Source: Leptospira saintgironsiae (GTDB lineage Bacteria > Spirochaetota > Leptospiria > Leptospirales > Leptospiraceae). From it: a stretch of 64,000 nucleotides of DNA. The translations under genes and the position numbers were made by a program. The notes under the pieces are model-generated. The model was not told the DNA's origin, did no database searches, and saw only the letters and a program-made list of their open reading frames with translations. The stretch spans positions 992,001-1,056,000 of the forward strand of contig NZ_NPDR01000001.1 in the NCBI RefSeq assembly GCF_002811765.1, given 5' to 3'. Of this stretch, positions 9,642 through 18,764 are shown piece by piece. Every line of letters starts with the position of its first letter. The first letter of the stretch is position 1.

Positions 9642-11402
9642 ATGCTGCAAAACAACTACTTTAACGATGTATCCGACCTGAGGTTACATTTCGATCATAT
9701 TATTAATTGGAAGGAAATTGTAGATTCCTACGAGGGCGGATTTACTGATGCCGCAAAATATAAAGCGGGAGACGAAAGATTTGCTGCCGCTCCTTCTTCT
9801 CATGAAGAAGCATTAGAATATTATAAAACTTTACTGGACTCTGTGGGAGAATTTGCAGGTAAAGAGATCGCTCCTTATGTTGCCGAATTGGACAAAGTTG
9901 GAGTAAAATTCGAGAACGGAAAAGTTACATTCCCGGAAAAATTATTAGAGATCGTCCGGAAAGCAAGAGATGCAGGATTACAACCTACAGGTTTTTCTAG
10001 AAAGTACGGTGGTTTAGGAATTCCTTGGACGGTTAGAGCATTCTTTAGCGAAATCTTATATAGAGTAGATGCGTCCGTTTGTATTTCGATAGGTTGCGTG
10101 AACTTGGCGGAGATCGTAGAAAAAAATGGAAGTGAAGAATTAAAAGACGAATGGTTGCCTCGTTTGGCCGCTGGAGAATTTGCCTGCGCTATGGGACTTA
10201 CGGAACCTGATCATGGTTCCGATCTACCAGGACTTCGCACTAAGGCCACCCATAAAGAAGGAAATACGTATTTATTAAACGGAACCAAAAGATTTATTAC
10301 CCAAGGTTGTGGTACTGGCGAAATTCCTGCTATATTGTTGCTATTAGCTAGAACTGGAAATCCTGGAAGTGGTGCGAGAGGACTTTCTTTCTTCTTAGTC
10401 CAATCCAAAGATATTCAAGTTGCTGGAATAGAGAAGAAGATGGGACTACATTGTTCTCCAACATGTGAGATCGTTTTAGAAAATACTCCTGGCATCTTGA
10501 TTGGAGAAGAAGGTCACGGGCTTATCAAACATACTATGGGAATGTTGAATGGGGCACGTATGGGGATCTCTCAACAGGGAGTGGGGATCGCACAAGCAGC
10601 GTTAGCTGAAACTAAAAAATATACTACTGAAAGAATTCAATTTGGGAAACCGATTGGAACCATTCCTGCAGTTCGCAAAATCCTGCGCAGAATGGAAAGA
10701 GAAACAATGGCAATGCGTTGTTTGATGTTAGAAGGCGCTCGCGCGATGGACCTATACTATTTCAGAGGAGATCATCTGAAAGAAAAAGGTGCCACAGAAA
10801 GAGATCTAAAATCAGATGTTGTATTGAAATATTGGGAAAAGTTAGCCGGAATACTTACACCTATTTCCAAATTTTATTGTTCAGAGTCCTGTGTTAAGAT
10901 TGCTGGTGACGCGGTTCAACTTCATGGAGGAGCAGGCTTTACCGAAGATTATGATGTCTCGAGAATTTATAGAGACTCTCGGATCACAACCATCTATGAC
11001 GGAACTTCTCAAATCCAAGTGAACGCGAGTATTGGTGGGATTGTCACAGGGATGAGTGGCCATGGTTTCCTAAGAGAATATATAGATAACGAATGGTCCC
11101 ATTTTCCAATGGAAGAAACAAAAGTCCTCTCTGAAGTTTGGGATGGTTTCCAGGAAGCAGTTATTATGTATAAGGATCTAGCGACTTCCGAAGAGAGAGA
11201 AGAAACTGCGGATGAGATCGTATGGGCAAGTGCCAGGCTTCTTTCCGGTTTATTATTCTATCGTTCTACACTTCGTATTCCTGAAGAGCTAAGAGCGGAA
11301 AGACTTTCCTATGTAGACGAATACAATTTGGATAGTTTAGGCTATATGGAAGGTTTAAAGGCCAAATTGAAGGTAAAGGTTTCGGCAAGACAAACGGTTT
11401 AA
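9642..11402 (+). CDS. Acyl-CoA dehydrogenase family protein
   Basis: 586-residue flavoenzyme that would oxidise an acyl-CoA to the enoyl-CoA, feeding electrons to ETF. The typical layout is present: an N-terminal helical domain, the middle beta domain with MGLTEPDHGSDLPG and KRFITQG near residues 190-220, and the C-terminal helical domain with RIQFGKPIG and the FAD/CoA-contacting QLHGGAGFTEDY. The C-terminus is about 150 residues longer than in short ACADs. The usual catalytic Glu of the YEGT motif is Asp453 here (IYDGTSQIQ), and the alternative Glu position seen in isovaleryl-CoA dehydrogenase is not occupied. Leptospira lives on fatty acids, so a beta-oxidation role is plausible. Confidence 0.93.
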   Translation: MLQNNYFNDVSDLRLHFDHIINWKEIVDSYEGGFTDAAKYKAGDERFAAAPSSHEEALEYYKTLLDSVGEFAGKEIAPYVAELDKVGVKFENGKVTFPEKLLEIVRKARDAGLQPTGFSRKYGGLGIPWTVRAFFSEILYRVDASVCISIGCVNLAEIVEKNGSEELKDEWLPRLAAGEFACAMGLTEPDHGSDLPGLRTKATHKEGNTYLLNGTKRFITQGCGTGEIPAILLLLARTGNPGSGARGLSFFLVQSKDIQVAGIEKKMGLHCSPTCEIVLENTPGILIGEEGHGLIKHTMGMLNGARMGISQQGVGIAQAALAETKKYTTERIQFGKPIGTIPAVRKILRRMERETMAMRCLMLEGARAMDLYYFRGDHLKEKGATERDLKSDVVLKYWEKLAGILTPISKFYCSESCVKIAGDAVQLHGGAGFTEDYDVSRIYRDSRITTIYDGTSQIQVNASIGGIVTGMSGHGFLREYIDNEWSHFPMEETKVLSEVWDGFQEAVIMYKDLATSEEREETADEIVWASARLLSGLLFYRSTLRIPEELRAERLSYVDEYNLDSLGYMEGLKAKLKVKVSARQTV

Positions 11403-11405
11403 AAC

Positions 11406-11424
11406 AACGAAAAAATCGTTTTTT
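11406..11424 (+). terminator. Weak candidate terminator after the acyl-CoA dehydrogenase
   Basis: AACGA (11406-11410), an A5 loop, TCGTT (11416-11420) and then four T. The stem is only 5 bp and AT-rich, so it may be weak or fortuitous. Confidence 0.35.
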
Positions 11425-11473
11425 GCCCTTATACTTTCAGGAATTCGGTCGATGGAATTAGAAGGAGGGGACT

Positions 11474-13417
11474 ATGCCCGCATTCTCTATTCCGGGACTG
11501 AGTTCCGGCCAGGATACGAACCAAATCGTAAAAAAACTGGTAGAGCTAGAAGCAAAGCCGATTCGCCGTTTGGAAAGGCAAAACGGTTTTAATCAGGCTC
11601 AGGTCAAAGCATGGTCCGATCTTAAAACTCTTACTACAGACCTCCAAAACAAGACTAGAGAAATTATATCTTTCACTGCGCCATTTGCGACCAAGTCGAT
11701 CGTTTCTGATCCAGAAGGTGTGATCACAGGAGACGCTGCGCGCTCTGCAAGCAGCGGAAAGCGTAAGATAGAAGTGAAAGAACTTGCGACATATCATCAG
11801 ATCTCTGGTGATCCTATCGATTCTGAAAGAAAGATACCTGCTGGTACTTTCAAAGTTCTTTCAGGAGAAATAGAGAAGGAGATAGAATTCCAAGGTGGAA
11901 CTATCCGAGATCTATATCTTACAATCCGTACTGCTGCTGCAGGGATTATTCAACCGACTATCGTAAAAGTGGATCAAGATAAAACGGTTTTAACTTTAGC
12001 TGCTTCTCAGTCTGGTAAAGACAATCAACTGAAATTTGATGATCCAAATGGAGTGCTTAAGGCGGCCTCTCTTGTAGGAGGAATGCTTCCTCAGGATCCA
12101 CCTCAGTCTTTTTATCTTCCTTGGGAAGCAAGTCAGACAAATCCTTTTCAACCGGATAAGTATGGTATGACTGCGACTTCTAAACCTACATTTATCGCGG
12201 CAGATCCTGAAAAAAAAGAACCTTCTAAGATCAAGTTGAGTTCTAAACAAGCATTCCAATTTCATATGGATGCAAGAGAAGGGAAGAAGGGTGCAAGAAT
12301 TGAAGCTACTCTTTCTGAACCTTTGGAAGAAGGCGAAACAATTTCTCTAGGTGTGATCTACGATCAAGATGAGCAGGATAAAGTATTTTTAGAACAGGCC
12401 TATCATAAAGAGGGGAAGGTTCGTGTTACTTTCAAATCCAATATGGATGGGAAGAAGATCCATAAGGTAATTGTAATTAACCAAACTGGAAAAGAGAAAG
12501 AATTCTCTAATTTCAGATTTGTTCTTCCTGCCGAATTTAACGGTGCCAAACCTGCAAAAACAATCGTAGAAGCTAAGGATGCGGTTTTTTTAGTAGACGG
12601 AATAGAGATCACTCGGCCTAAAAACGAAGGTCTGACCGACGTTTTGGACGGAGTTCTTCTGAACCTGAACAAAAAGAGCGAAGGTGGTCCTGCCACCGTA
12701 GACATCAAAGTGGATTCCGCAAAAGGGATCCGAATGATCAAAGAGTTTATAGAAGCATATAATAATGTTCTAAAATACTCTAAGGATGCAACCGCGGTTA
12801 ATAGAGAAAACGGGATCAGCGATTCTAAACTGGAAGATCCGGATATTACCAGATCCTTCTGGGAAGGAAAAACTAAAACTGGTATTTTAGCCGGAGAAAA
12901 TTCAGTCATCCGTTTGGTCGCAGGTATGAAGACTGTGACCACTTCTTCTTTTCCTGCTTATCCTAATTCTGAGATCAGAACACTTTCGGATGTTGGAATT
13001 TCAACAGGTGATGTGGGAAGTAAATGGGCGGATATCCAAGAAGGTCTTCTTGCTTTGGACGAGGCAAAACTCGCAGCTAAACTTGCAGAGAATCCGGATG
13101 CAGTTCGACATTTATTCGCTCAGGATACAAATTCCGATGCCAGAATGGACACCGGAGTTGGTGTAAACCTGGTAGAACATTTGAAACCTTATACTCAGTT
13201 CGCAGGCGGACTGGTTACAAGCAAGATCAAGTTATTAGAAGAACAAGTTTCTGATAATAATAAGAAGATCAAAAACTTCGAATCACACTTGATGAGTTAC
13301 GAAAAAAAACTCAAAGAAAAGTTCCTATATATGGAGCAGGGTGTGGGTCGAAATAAGGCCGTTGGTTCCTATCTGAATAATAATCTCAGTAGGGGACAGG
13401 GCGGAGACGATAAATAA
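11474..13417 (+). CDS. fliD: Flagellar hook-associated protein 2 (filament cap)
   Basis: FliD caps the growing flagellar filament and helps flagellin subunits fold in. In spirochaetes the filament is periplasmic. At 647 residues it is of normal length for a spirochaete. The N-terminal domain begins FSIPGLSSGQDTNQIVKKLVELEAKP, a characteristic FliD_N start, with a helical coiled region behind it. The C-terminal FliD_C domain runs from about residue 370 (DAVFLVDGIEITRPKNEG) to the final coiled coil (LLEEQVSDNNKKIKNFE). A strong GGAGGGG ribosome site precedes the ATG. The next gene follows after 30 bases. Confidence 0.95.
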   Translation: MPAFSIPGLSSGQDTNQIVKKLVELEAKPIRRLERQNGFNQAQVKAWSDLKTLTTDLQNKTREIISFTAPFATKSIVSDPEGVITGDAARSASSGKRKIEVKELATYHQISGDPIDSERKIPAGTFKVLSGEIEKEIEFQGGTIRDLYLTIRTAAAGIIQPTIVKVDQDKTVLTLAASQSGKDNQLKFDDPNGVLKAASLVGGMLPQDPPQSFYLPWEASQTNPFQPDKYGMTATSKPTFIAADPEKKEPSKIKLSSKQAFQFHMDAREGKKGARIEATLSEPLEEGETISLGVIYDQDEQDKVFLEQAYHKEGKVRVTFKSNMDGKKIHKVIVINQTGKEKEFSNFRFVLPAEFNGAKPAKTIVEAKDAVFLVDGIEITRPKNEGLTDVLDGVLLNLNKKSEGGPATVDIKVDSAKGIRMIKEFIEAYNNVLKYSKDATAVNRENGISDSKLEDPDITRSFWEGKTKTGILAGENSVIRLVAGMKTVTTSSFPAYPNSEIRTLSDVGISTGDVGSKWADIQEGLLALDEAKLAAKLAENPDAVRHLFAQDTNSDARMDTGVGVNLVEHLKPYTQFAGGLVTSKIKLLEEQVSDNNKKIKNFESHLMSYEKKLKEKFLYMEQGVGRNKAVGSYLNNNLSRGQGGDDK

Positions 13418-13447
13418 AGGAATTATAATATAAACGGAGGAATCACC

Positions 13448-14416
13448 GTGGAAATATTCGTAAACGAGCAAAAATTGGAAAGCGTCATTGAAAATGAAAA
13501 GAACCTTGGAGAGGTTTTCGACGCGGTACGTCGTTGGGTGGAAACTAACGGAAAATTTTTATTATCCTGCGTTGTGGATGGGGAAGAATTTACCCAGAAT
13601 ACAATGCGTGATTCTTCCATTTCAAAAGCTTCCAAGATGGAATTTTTTGTGGGAGAGGAACTGGATATTCTGATCAGTTCTCTTCACGAGTTGGATTCTT
13701 ATGTAGATAAAGTCGGAACTACTTTACTTGGTAGAGATTCTCTGACTGAAAAAGAATCTAAAGAGTTAACAGACGGAATAGAATGGATCCGTAGCCTTTT
13801 GGAATCTGCAGGCAAACTTTTAAAATTGAAGTATGATCAGATCAAACCTATGGGAACCGGATCAACAGTAAGTGATATCCTGGATGAATTGAGCCGTAAT
13901 TCTTCCAAGCTAGATGGAACTACTGCGATCGAAGAATTTTTGGAATACCTAAGAGATCTGAAATTATTCGTGATGGATCTTGTAGCAAGAGCTTCCGTTC
14001 TTGATCTGGAACTTCCTACTTTAAGAGAAATTTTAGATACTTTTATCAAGGCTGTTCCTGCTTTGAAAGAAAGTTTTGTAAAAGTAAATGAAAGTTATCA
14101 GGCCGGAAAAGACGAAGTTGCAACACATCTTCTTACTCAATCTGTTTCTCAGATCAATGTTCTTCTGACTTCATTTATTACTTTAAGGCAAAAACTTCCT
14201 GGAATGGATTTCTCTAAGATCCAAATCGCAGAAAGAACTTTTGAAGAAAAAACAAACGACTTAAACGATACACTTGCTTCCGTTGCTTTAGCTCTAGAAG
14301 AAAAAGATATTATTCGTGCAGGAGATATTATCGAGTATGAGATCCCTGCAGTTCTAGATGAATTCCTTCCATTCTTGGAAAAAGTAAAAGAGCAGGCGGA
14401 TTCTCTCGCAGTTTAA
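13448..14416 (+). CDS. Hypothetical helical protein downstream of fliD
   Basis: 322 residues with no recognised family. It is acidic, predicted almost wholly alpha-helical with heptad-like stretches after residue 75, and has no signal peptide or membrane segment. The N-terminal 70 residues look like a small alpha/beta module (MEIFVNEQKLESVIENEKNL). The start is GTG behind GGAGG. It lies 30 bases after fliD on the same strand, where other bacteria carry the flagellin chaperone fliS. A role as a cytoplasmic chaperone or assembly factor for flagellar export is an inference from position only. Confidence 0.7.
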   Translation: MEIFVNEQKLESVIENEKNLGEVFDAVRRWVETNGKFLLSCVVDGEEFTQNTMRDSSISKASKMEFFVGEELDILISSLHELDSYVDKVGTTLLGRDSLTEKESKELTDGIEWIRSLLESAGKLLKLKYDQIKPMGTGSTVSDILDELSRNSSKLDGTTAIEEFLEYLRDLKLFVMDLVARASVLDLELPTLREILDTFIKAVPALKESFVKVNESYQAGKDEVATHLLTQSVSQINVLLTSFITLRQKLPGMDFSKIQIAERTFEEKTNDLNDTLASVALALEEKDIIRAGDIIEYEIPAVLDEFLPFLEKVKEQADSLAV

Positions 14417-16203
14417 CCTGTAATTTCTAAACAGAATAAGGTTAGATCGTCCGTCATGATCCCGTCTCCGAAGGATTCCGAATAGGATACTAAGGAGCGG
14501 ATCAGACTGTCCGAATCCTGATAAGAAAGTTTTTTTACCGCTTCCACAAGAGTAGCGTTTCCCATCGGAATTCCTTTAGATCCCCTAACTTCAAATAAAC
14601 CATCCGAATATAATAATACTCTGTCTCCAGGCTTAAGTTGTATTTGAAAATCCTCCAAGATAGGAGTTCCTACTGCAAGTAAAACCCCTCCTTTCCCTTG
14701 TAAATCCAAGGTTTGTTCATCTCTAAGAAGAAGTCCAGCATGGTGACCTGCATAACTATATTCTAATATTCTTGTGTTAGGATCGTATCTAAGAAAAACT
14801 GCTGAGATGAAATGTTGGGTCACTACTGAAGAAAGTAGATCATTTGTGAATAATAGACCTTCTTTAGGTTTATTTCCCTTTCTGGAAAATACATTGAATG
14901 AGATGGATGCCATTGCAGCCACCATTGCGGAAGATATTCCATGTCCTGAAACATCTGCAAATAAGATCTCAAGGCTTCCGTCTGCACTTTCGGAACAATT
15001 CAGAACGTCCCCTCCCACTCGATCATATGGGCGGAAATAGGAGAATATTTTAAATTTATCTGAAGAAGGAAAGTCTCTGGTAGTAATCGTATTCTGTACT
15101 TCTCTGGCTATATCTAGATCTCGGATCACTCTAGAATAGAGCATATTTATCCTTTCAGAAGCTTCTTTTTTTTCGGTGATATCTCGTAGTACATATACTC
15201 TACCTAAGTCTCTTCCGGAGATTGGGATTTCCGATTTGGAAACTTCTAAATAAACTGAATCGGAAGAGGGGAGTATATCTTCTTCAGAAGAGATCTTTTT
15301 TGGTTCCGAAAATTTTCTTTTGAAGTCCATTCTGGAGAAGGGCCTTCTTGTAAATCCTTCTAAAAATTTTCCTAAATCCAACTTTTCAGGAGTGGCTGTT
15401 ATTTTAGGAAAGCCTAACATTTCCTTTGCACTTTCGTTCCAATAGAGCAGATCATCAGATGCAGATAATAAGATCACACCTTCTCTAAGTTTTGCGTATA
15501 ATTGGAGTGCAATCTTTTCCAATCGGATCTCTAAAAACCCGTATTTTGCGATCGCTATGAATACGCAGGCAGATTGGATCACAGTTACACTTCCGCTTAA
15601 AGGAGGATAATGCAAATCTCCTTTGGATAAGATCCTAGGAAGAACTGTAGTTAAAAATCCAAGCACGGAAGAAAGGAATGTTCCGAATGCCAAAAGATAA
15701 CATTGTTTTCTGAATCCTATCTCTTCTTTTCTGGATTCAAAAATCAAAAGAAAGATCGCGTAAACAGGAGGAGAAACTGTGAGAAGATTGATCCCATATA
15801 CATAAAGGGGACCTTGGATAAGCATATCTCCCCAATATTTTCTTTCTACACCTGCTATAATCCAATCGGTAGTCAATGTGATCGGAAATATTGCGAGTGC
15901 CAATCCTCTTAAAAGATATAAAACTATATTCGGGTTTTTTGATAAGAATGCGAATACAAACTCTAAAAATAAAGGGCCAACTAATAGCCAGGAAATTGAA
16001 CTGATCTTAAATATCCAAGTCATCCAATGAAATGGCAAAAAAGACCAATACAGAATAATAGAAATAATCCAGAGACTTAATGCTGCGGAGTAGAAAAGAT
16101 ATAAATGAACTACTCTATGTTTTCCTTTCAGTGCTAAAACATAGGTGAATAACCATAGATTGATAAATAATGCGAATAATGGAAGGATTAGATATGGGTT
16201 CAC
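14413..16203 (-). CDS. 7TM-PAS-SpoIIE/PP2C phosphatase (copy 1)
   Basis: 596 residues. Seven or eight N-terminal membrane helices (about 1-225) resemble the histidine-kinase 7TM sensor module. A PAS-like domain follows (about 235-345), then a PP2C/SpoIIE serine phosphatase (about 385-595). The metal-binding aspartates are visible in YDRVGGDVL, LFADVSGHG, YSDGLFEV and MTDDLTLF. Such proteins dephosphorylate STAS anti-sigma antagonists on receiving a signal. The start overlaps the stop of its upstream paralogue by 4 bases (ATGA), so the pair is translationally coupled. The 3' end overlaps that of the convergent helical protein gene by 4 bases. Confidence 0.92.
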   Translation of the reverse strand: MNPYLILPLFALFINLWLFTYVLALKGKHRVVHLYLFYSAALSLWIISIILYWSFLPFHWMTWIFKISSISWLLVGPLFLEFVFAFLSKNPNIVLYLLRGLALAIFPITLTTDWIIAGVERKYWGDMLIQGPLYVYGINLLTVSPPVYAIFLLIFESRKEEIGFRKQCYLLAFGTFLSSVLGFLTTVLPRILSKGDLHYPPLSGSVTVIQSACVFIAIAKYGFLEIRLEKIALQLYAKLREGVILLSASDDLLYWNESAKEMLGFPKITATPEKLDLGKFLEGFTRRPFSRMDFKRKFSEPKKISSEEDILPSSDSVYLEVSKSEIPISGRDLGRVYVLRDITEKKEASERINMLYSRVIRDLDIAREVQNTITTRDFPSSDKFKIFSYFRPYDRVGGDVLNCSESADGSLEILFADVSGHGISSAMVAAMASISFNVFSRKGNKPKEGLLFTNDLLSSVVTQHFISAVFLRYDPNTRILEYSYAGHHAGLLLRDEQTLDLQGKGGVLLAVGTPILEDFQIQLKPGDRVLLYSDGLFEVRGSKGIPMGNATLVEAVKKLSYQDSDSLIRSLVSYSESFGDGIMTDDLTLFCLEITG

Positions 16204-17945
16204 GGTCCAATCTCCAAGGCTAACATCGCCAGATCATCATTATGTTTTCCATTGCCGAATTCTAATGCTTTTCTATGAGCTGCTTCTAACAGAGAGCGAG
16301 TGTCTCTGTCTGCCATTCCTTGGATCCAATCTAAGAATTCTTCGTAACCGAAAATTTCTCCCACATTATTCTTAACTTCATATAAACCATCTGAATAAAA
16401 TAATAATCTGTCGGAAGCTTGCAGATCGAAATGATAATCATTCAAATGTAGCTCTTTGACAGCGAGTAAGATCCTACCTTCTCCTTCTAAAGGCAAAATT
16501 TTGCCTTCTCTGAAAACAAGCATAGGATGATGTCCGGCGTAAGAGAATCTAACTCGATTTTCCTGAGGATAAAAACTTGCATACACTGCGGAGATATGAT
16601 GATGCAATACTACTTTAGAAAGCATTTCGTGGATCTCAGACAAACTTTCTTTAGGAGAAAGTTTTTTATCTGATACGATCTGGAATGCGATGGAAAGCAT
16701 TCCTCCTACCATGGCGGAAGCGATCCCATGCCCAGAAACGTCCGCGAATAAGATATCCACTCTTTCTTCAGGATGTTCTATTACTCTCAACATATCCCCA
16801 CCCACCTTGTCTATTGGTTGGAAAAAAGAATGTATCCTATAAGAACCCTTATCTGGAAATTTTTGGGTAATGATGGAAGCCTGAGTGACACGAGCAATCT
16901 CTAAGTCATTTACGATTTGTGAATATAGTTGATGGATTTTTTCTTGGGCCGCTTTCTTTTCAGTGATGTCCCGTAAAAGGTATAAGGTCCCGGATTCATT
17001 TTCTGTGATCCTAATCTCCGAGACTGTGAGTTCAATGAACTGTAGGTTTGAGTTACCTATTAATTGATAGTCTCTCGGAATATGATCCTGCTCTTGTCTA
17101 TAATTTGCAAAATGCCATTCTGGTTTGAACAGACCTTCTCTAGAAGGAGAACCATCTAAGATTGCGATTGCAGCTTGGTTAGCAAAAAAGAATTCATGGT
17201 TTTCTTTTGTAAGAACGATCCCATCATGAATATCTCGGAATAATTCTACTGCGATCCTTTCTAAACTGATATTTAAAAATCCATAACGTGTGATCGCCAC
17301 AAAAATGAAAAATGCCTGTATGCTAATAGCTGCTGGGCTTAAAGGAACGAATAGAAATCTGCCCTGTTCGTCCAGATTGAATAACTCAGTGTAGGCGCTG
17401 ATCCCAAGTGCGATCGTTGTTCCCCAGATCCAAAAATTCAATTGTTGTTTGATCTTTCTTTGTTTTGTCCTGAATCTTTCTTTTAAAAGAAGATAGAGTC
17501 CCCAGATCGCTGGGCCACTGACCGCGACCGTACTAAAAGGAACGAACAAAATCCCAGGTTCTAATTCATAACCCCAATCGTATAAGATAGAACCCTTGAT
17601 GACCCAATCCGTAGAAGCTGTCAGGAAGATGGTTAATACTACAGAAAAACGAAAGAAAGGGAGTAGGATTGTCGAACGAATGTTTAAAAATCTATGGACT
17701 GTTTCTAAGAATAGAAGGCCAACAGGGATCCAGGTAAAACAAGAAAGTTTGAAAATAGGAGTCATCCATTCCGGAGGAAGCATACTCCAATATAAAATAT
17801 AAGAAACCAGCCAAAGATTTAAGAATAGAACGAATCGTAAAAAGTCCCGGATAACTGCGCTTCGGAACCTTCTTGCGAAAACATATGAAATAAGAAGAGT
17901 ATTTATAATTAGAGCGCTTATTGGCAGAAAAAGGTAATAATTCAT
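16200..17945 (-). CDS. 7TM-PAS-SpoIIE/PP2C phosphatase (copy 2)
   Basis: 581 residues with the same architecture as the next gene leftward: 7TM sensor (about 1-225), PAS-like region ending in LYLLRDITEKKAAQEK, linker helix, and a PP2C domain with IDKVGGDML, LFADVSGHG, YSDGLYEV and HNDDLAML. The two are clearly tandem duplicates. They have diverged strongly in the membrane part, so they may answer different signals while sharing a target. A STAS protein at 20360-20692 is the nearest candidate substrate. The first gene of a two-gene leftward unit. Confidence 0.92.
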   Translation of the reverse strand: MNYYLFLPISALIINTLLISYVFARRFRSAVIRDFLRFVLFLNLWLVSYILYWSMLPPEWMTPIFKLSCFTWIPVGLLFLETVHRFLNIRSTILLPFFRFSVVLTIFLTASTDWVIKGSILYDWGYELEPGILFVPFSTVAVSGPAIWGLYLLLKERFRTKQRKIKQQLNFWIWGTTIALGISAYTELFNLDEQGRFLFVPLSPAAISIQAFFIFVAITRYGFLNISLERIAVELFRDIHDGIVLTKENHEFFFANQAAIAILDGSPSREGLFKPEWHFANYRQEQDHIPRDYQLIGNSNLQFIELTVSEIRITENESGTLYLLRDITEKKAAQEKIHQLYSQIVNDLEIARVTQASIITQKFPDKGSYRIHSFFQPIDKVGGDMLRVIEHPEERVDILFADVSGHGIASAMVGGMLSIAFQIVSDKKLSPKESLSEIHEMLSKVVLHHHISAVYASFYPQENRVRFSYAGHHPMLVFREGKILPLEGEGRILLAVKELHLNDYHFDLQASDRLLFYSDGLYEVKNNVGEIFGYEEFLDWIQGMADRDTRSLLEAAHRKALEFGNGKHNDDLAMLALEIGP

Positions 17946-18124
17946 AGGCCGACGCTTCGAGGCATCCTAACCGGGTCCTAATTCGGAATCAATCCCGAAT
18001 GACTTCTCGACGGACCTTTTTTGGCCCAGAAAACCATAGTTTTAGAGAGATTAAAATCCAGAAAAATTAGGATTCGCTTATTAAGAAAATAGATTGCGTT
18101 AGACGACATTGTATATAGGATTGA

Positions 18125-18145
18125 CGCGACTAACGCTCCGTCGCG
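18125..18145. repeat. Small inverted repeat upstream of the zinc-ribbon gene
   Basis: CGCGAC (18125-18130) and GTCGCG (18140-18145) frame a 9-base loop 18 bases before the ATG at 18164. A second pair, GCGTTAG (18096-18102) and CTAACGC (18130-18136), overlaps it, so two alternative structures are possible. The signal is suggestive only. Confidence 0.3.
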
Positions 18146-18163
18146 GCCTAAGAGGAAAATCGA

Positions 18164-18721
18164 ATGAGTGTACTGGATCCCGTAGGAACGATGGAACCTA
18201 GCTCCGATTATTTGATCCAAGAATCAATATCTCATACTCTTAAAGAGACTCCGATACTTTCCTTTAAAGGAGTAACACTTACTCCAGTATGTATTTGCCC
18301 TGAATGTGGGGTATCCAGTAAAACTCCTTGGTATAAATCCAGAGGTAGACTCAGAGATTGGGCTGCATTCTTGGAAGAAGTCAGATATATCATCTGTTCC
18401 AATGAGTCCTGCCAGGCTAAATACCCTCAAAAGTACCTTTTAGATTTCCCAAAAGGGATTAGTATTTTAAATAAATCGAATTTACTACAATCTTTGAAGT
18501 CTTGGTTCGAAGAATTTTCAGGAAAAGAGATCGTTTTGGTAGAAGATGAAGCATCAGGTGGCTTATCTTGGGACCCATTCTTCCAATCCGTGCCAAATTG
18601 GGCGGATCATATTCCTACGCATCTATTTGCCAATATTCTGCGTTATACTCCTCCCAAGGATTTGGAAGGGATCCTTTTGGGAAGAAAAGGAATTCCTGTA
18701 TTTGGCGGATTTAAATTTTAA
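18164..18721 (+). CDS. Hypothetical protein with a four-cysteine zinc-ribbon motif
   Basis: 185 residues, cytoplasmic, not recognised. Residues about 43-80 hold CICPECG and, some 35 residues on, CSNESCQAKYP: two Cys pairs that could bind one zinc. The rest is mixed alpha/beta with many Trp and Phe and ends in a short GRKGIPVFGGFKF tail. The start is supported by a GAGGAAAA ribosome site. It stands alone between a leftward phosphatase pair and the leftward ribF gene. Confidence 0.7.
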   Translation: MSVLDPVGTMEPSSDYLIQESISHTLKETPILSFKGVTLTPVCICPECGVSSKTPWYKSRGRLRDWAAFLEEVRYIICSNESCQAKYPQKYLLDFPKGISILNKSNLLQSLKSWFEEFSGKEIVLVEDEASGGLSWDPFFQSVPNWADHIPTHLFANILRYTPPKDLEGILLGRKGIPVFGGFKF

Positions 18722-18723
18722 AA

Positions 18724-18763
18724 AAAGTTAATAATCGGCTTTGCCGGTTTCAGGAGGGAACCG
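18724..18763 (-). terminator. Candidate terminator of ribF
   Basis: Read leftward after the ribF stop there is a hairpin between 18763-18757 and 18751-18745 (7 bp, one G-T pair). A smaller CGGC-AAA-GCCG hairpin follows, and then a T-rich run at about 18727-18720. The layout fits a rho-independent terminator, but the T-run is some distance from the second stem. Confidence 0.35.
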
Positions 18764-18764
18764 A

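Noticed and set aside
12403..12942. 179-codon open frame on the minus strand inside fliD
   Set aside because: It is a shadow of fliD; low-complexity Ser/Leu/Phe composition, no ribosome site, and fliD has clear family motifs across this stretch.
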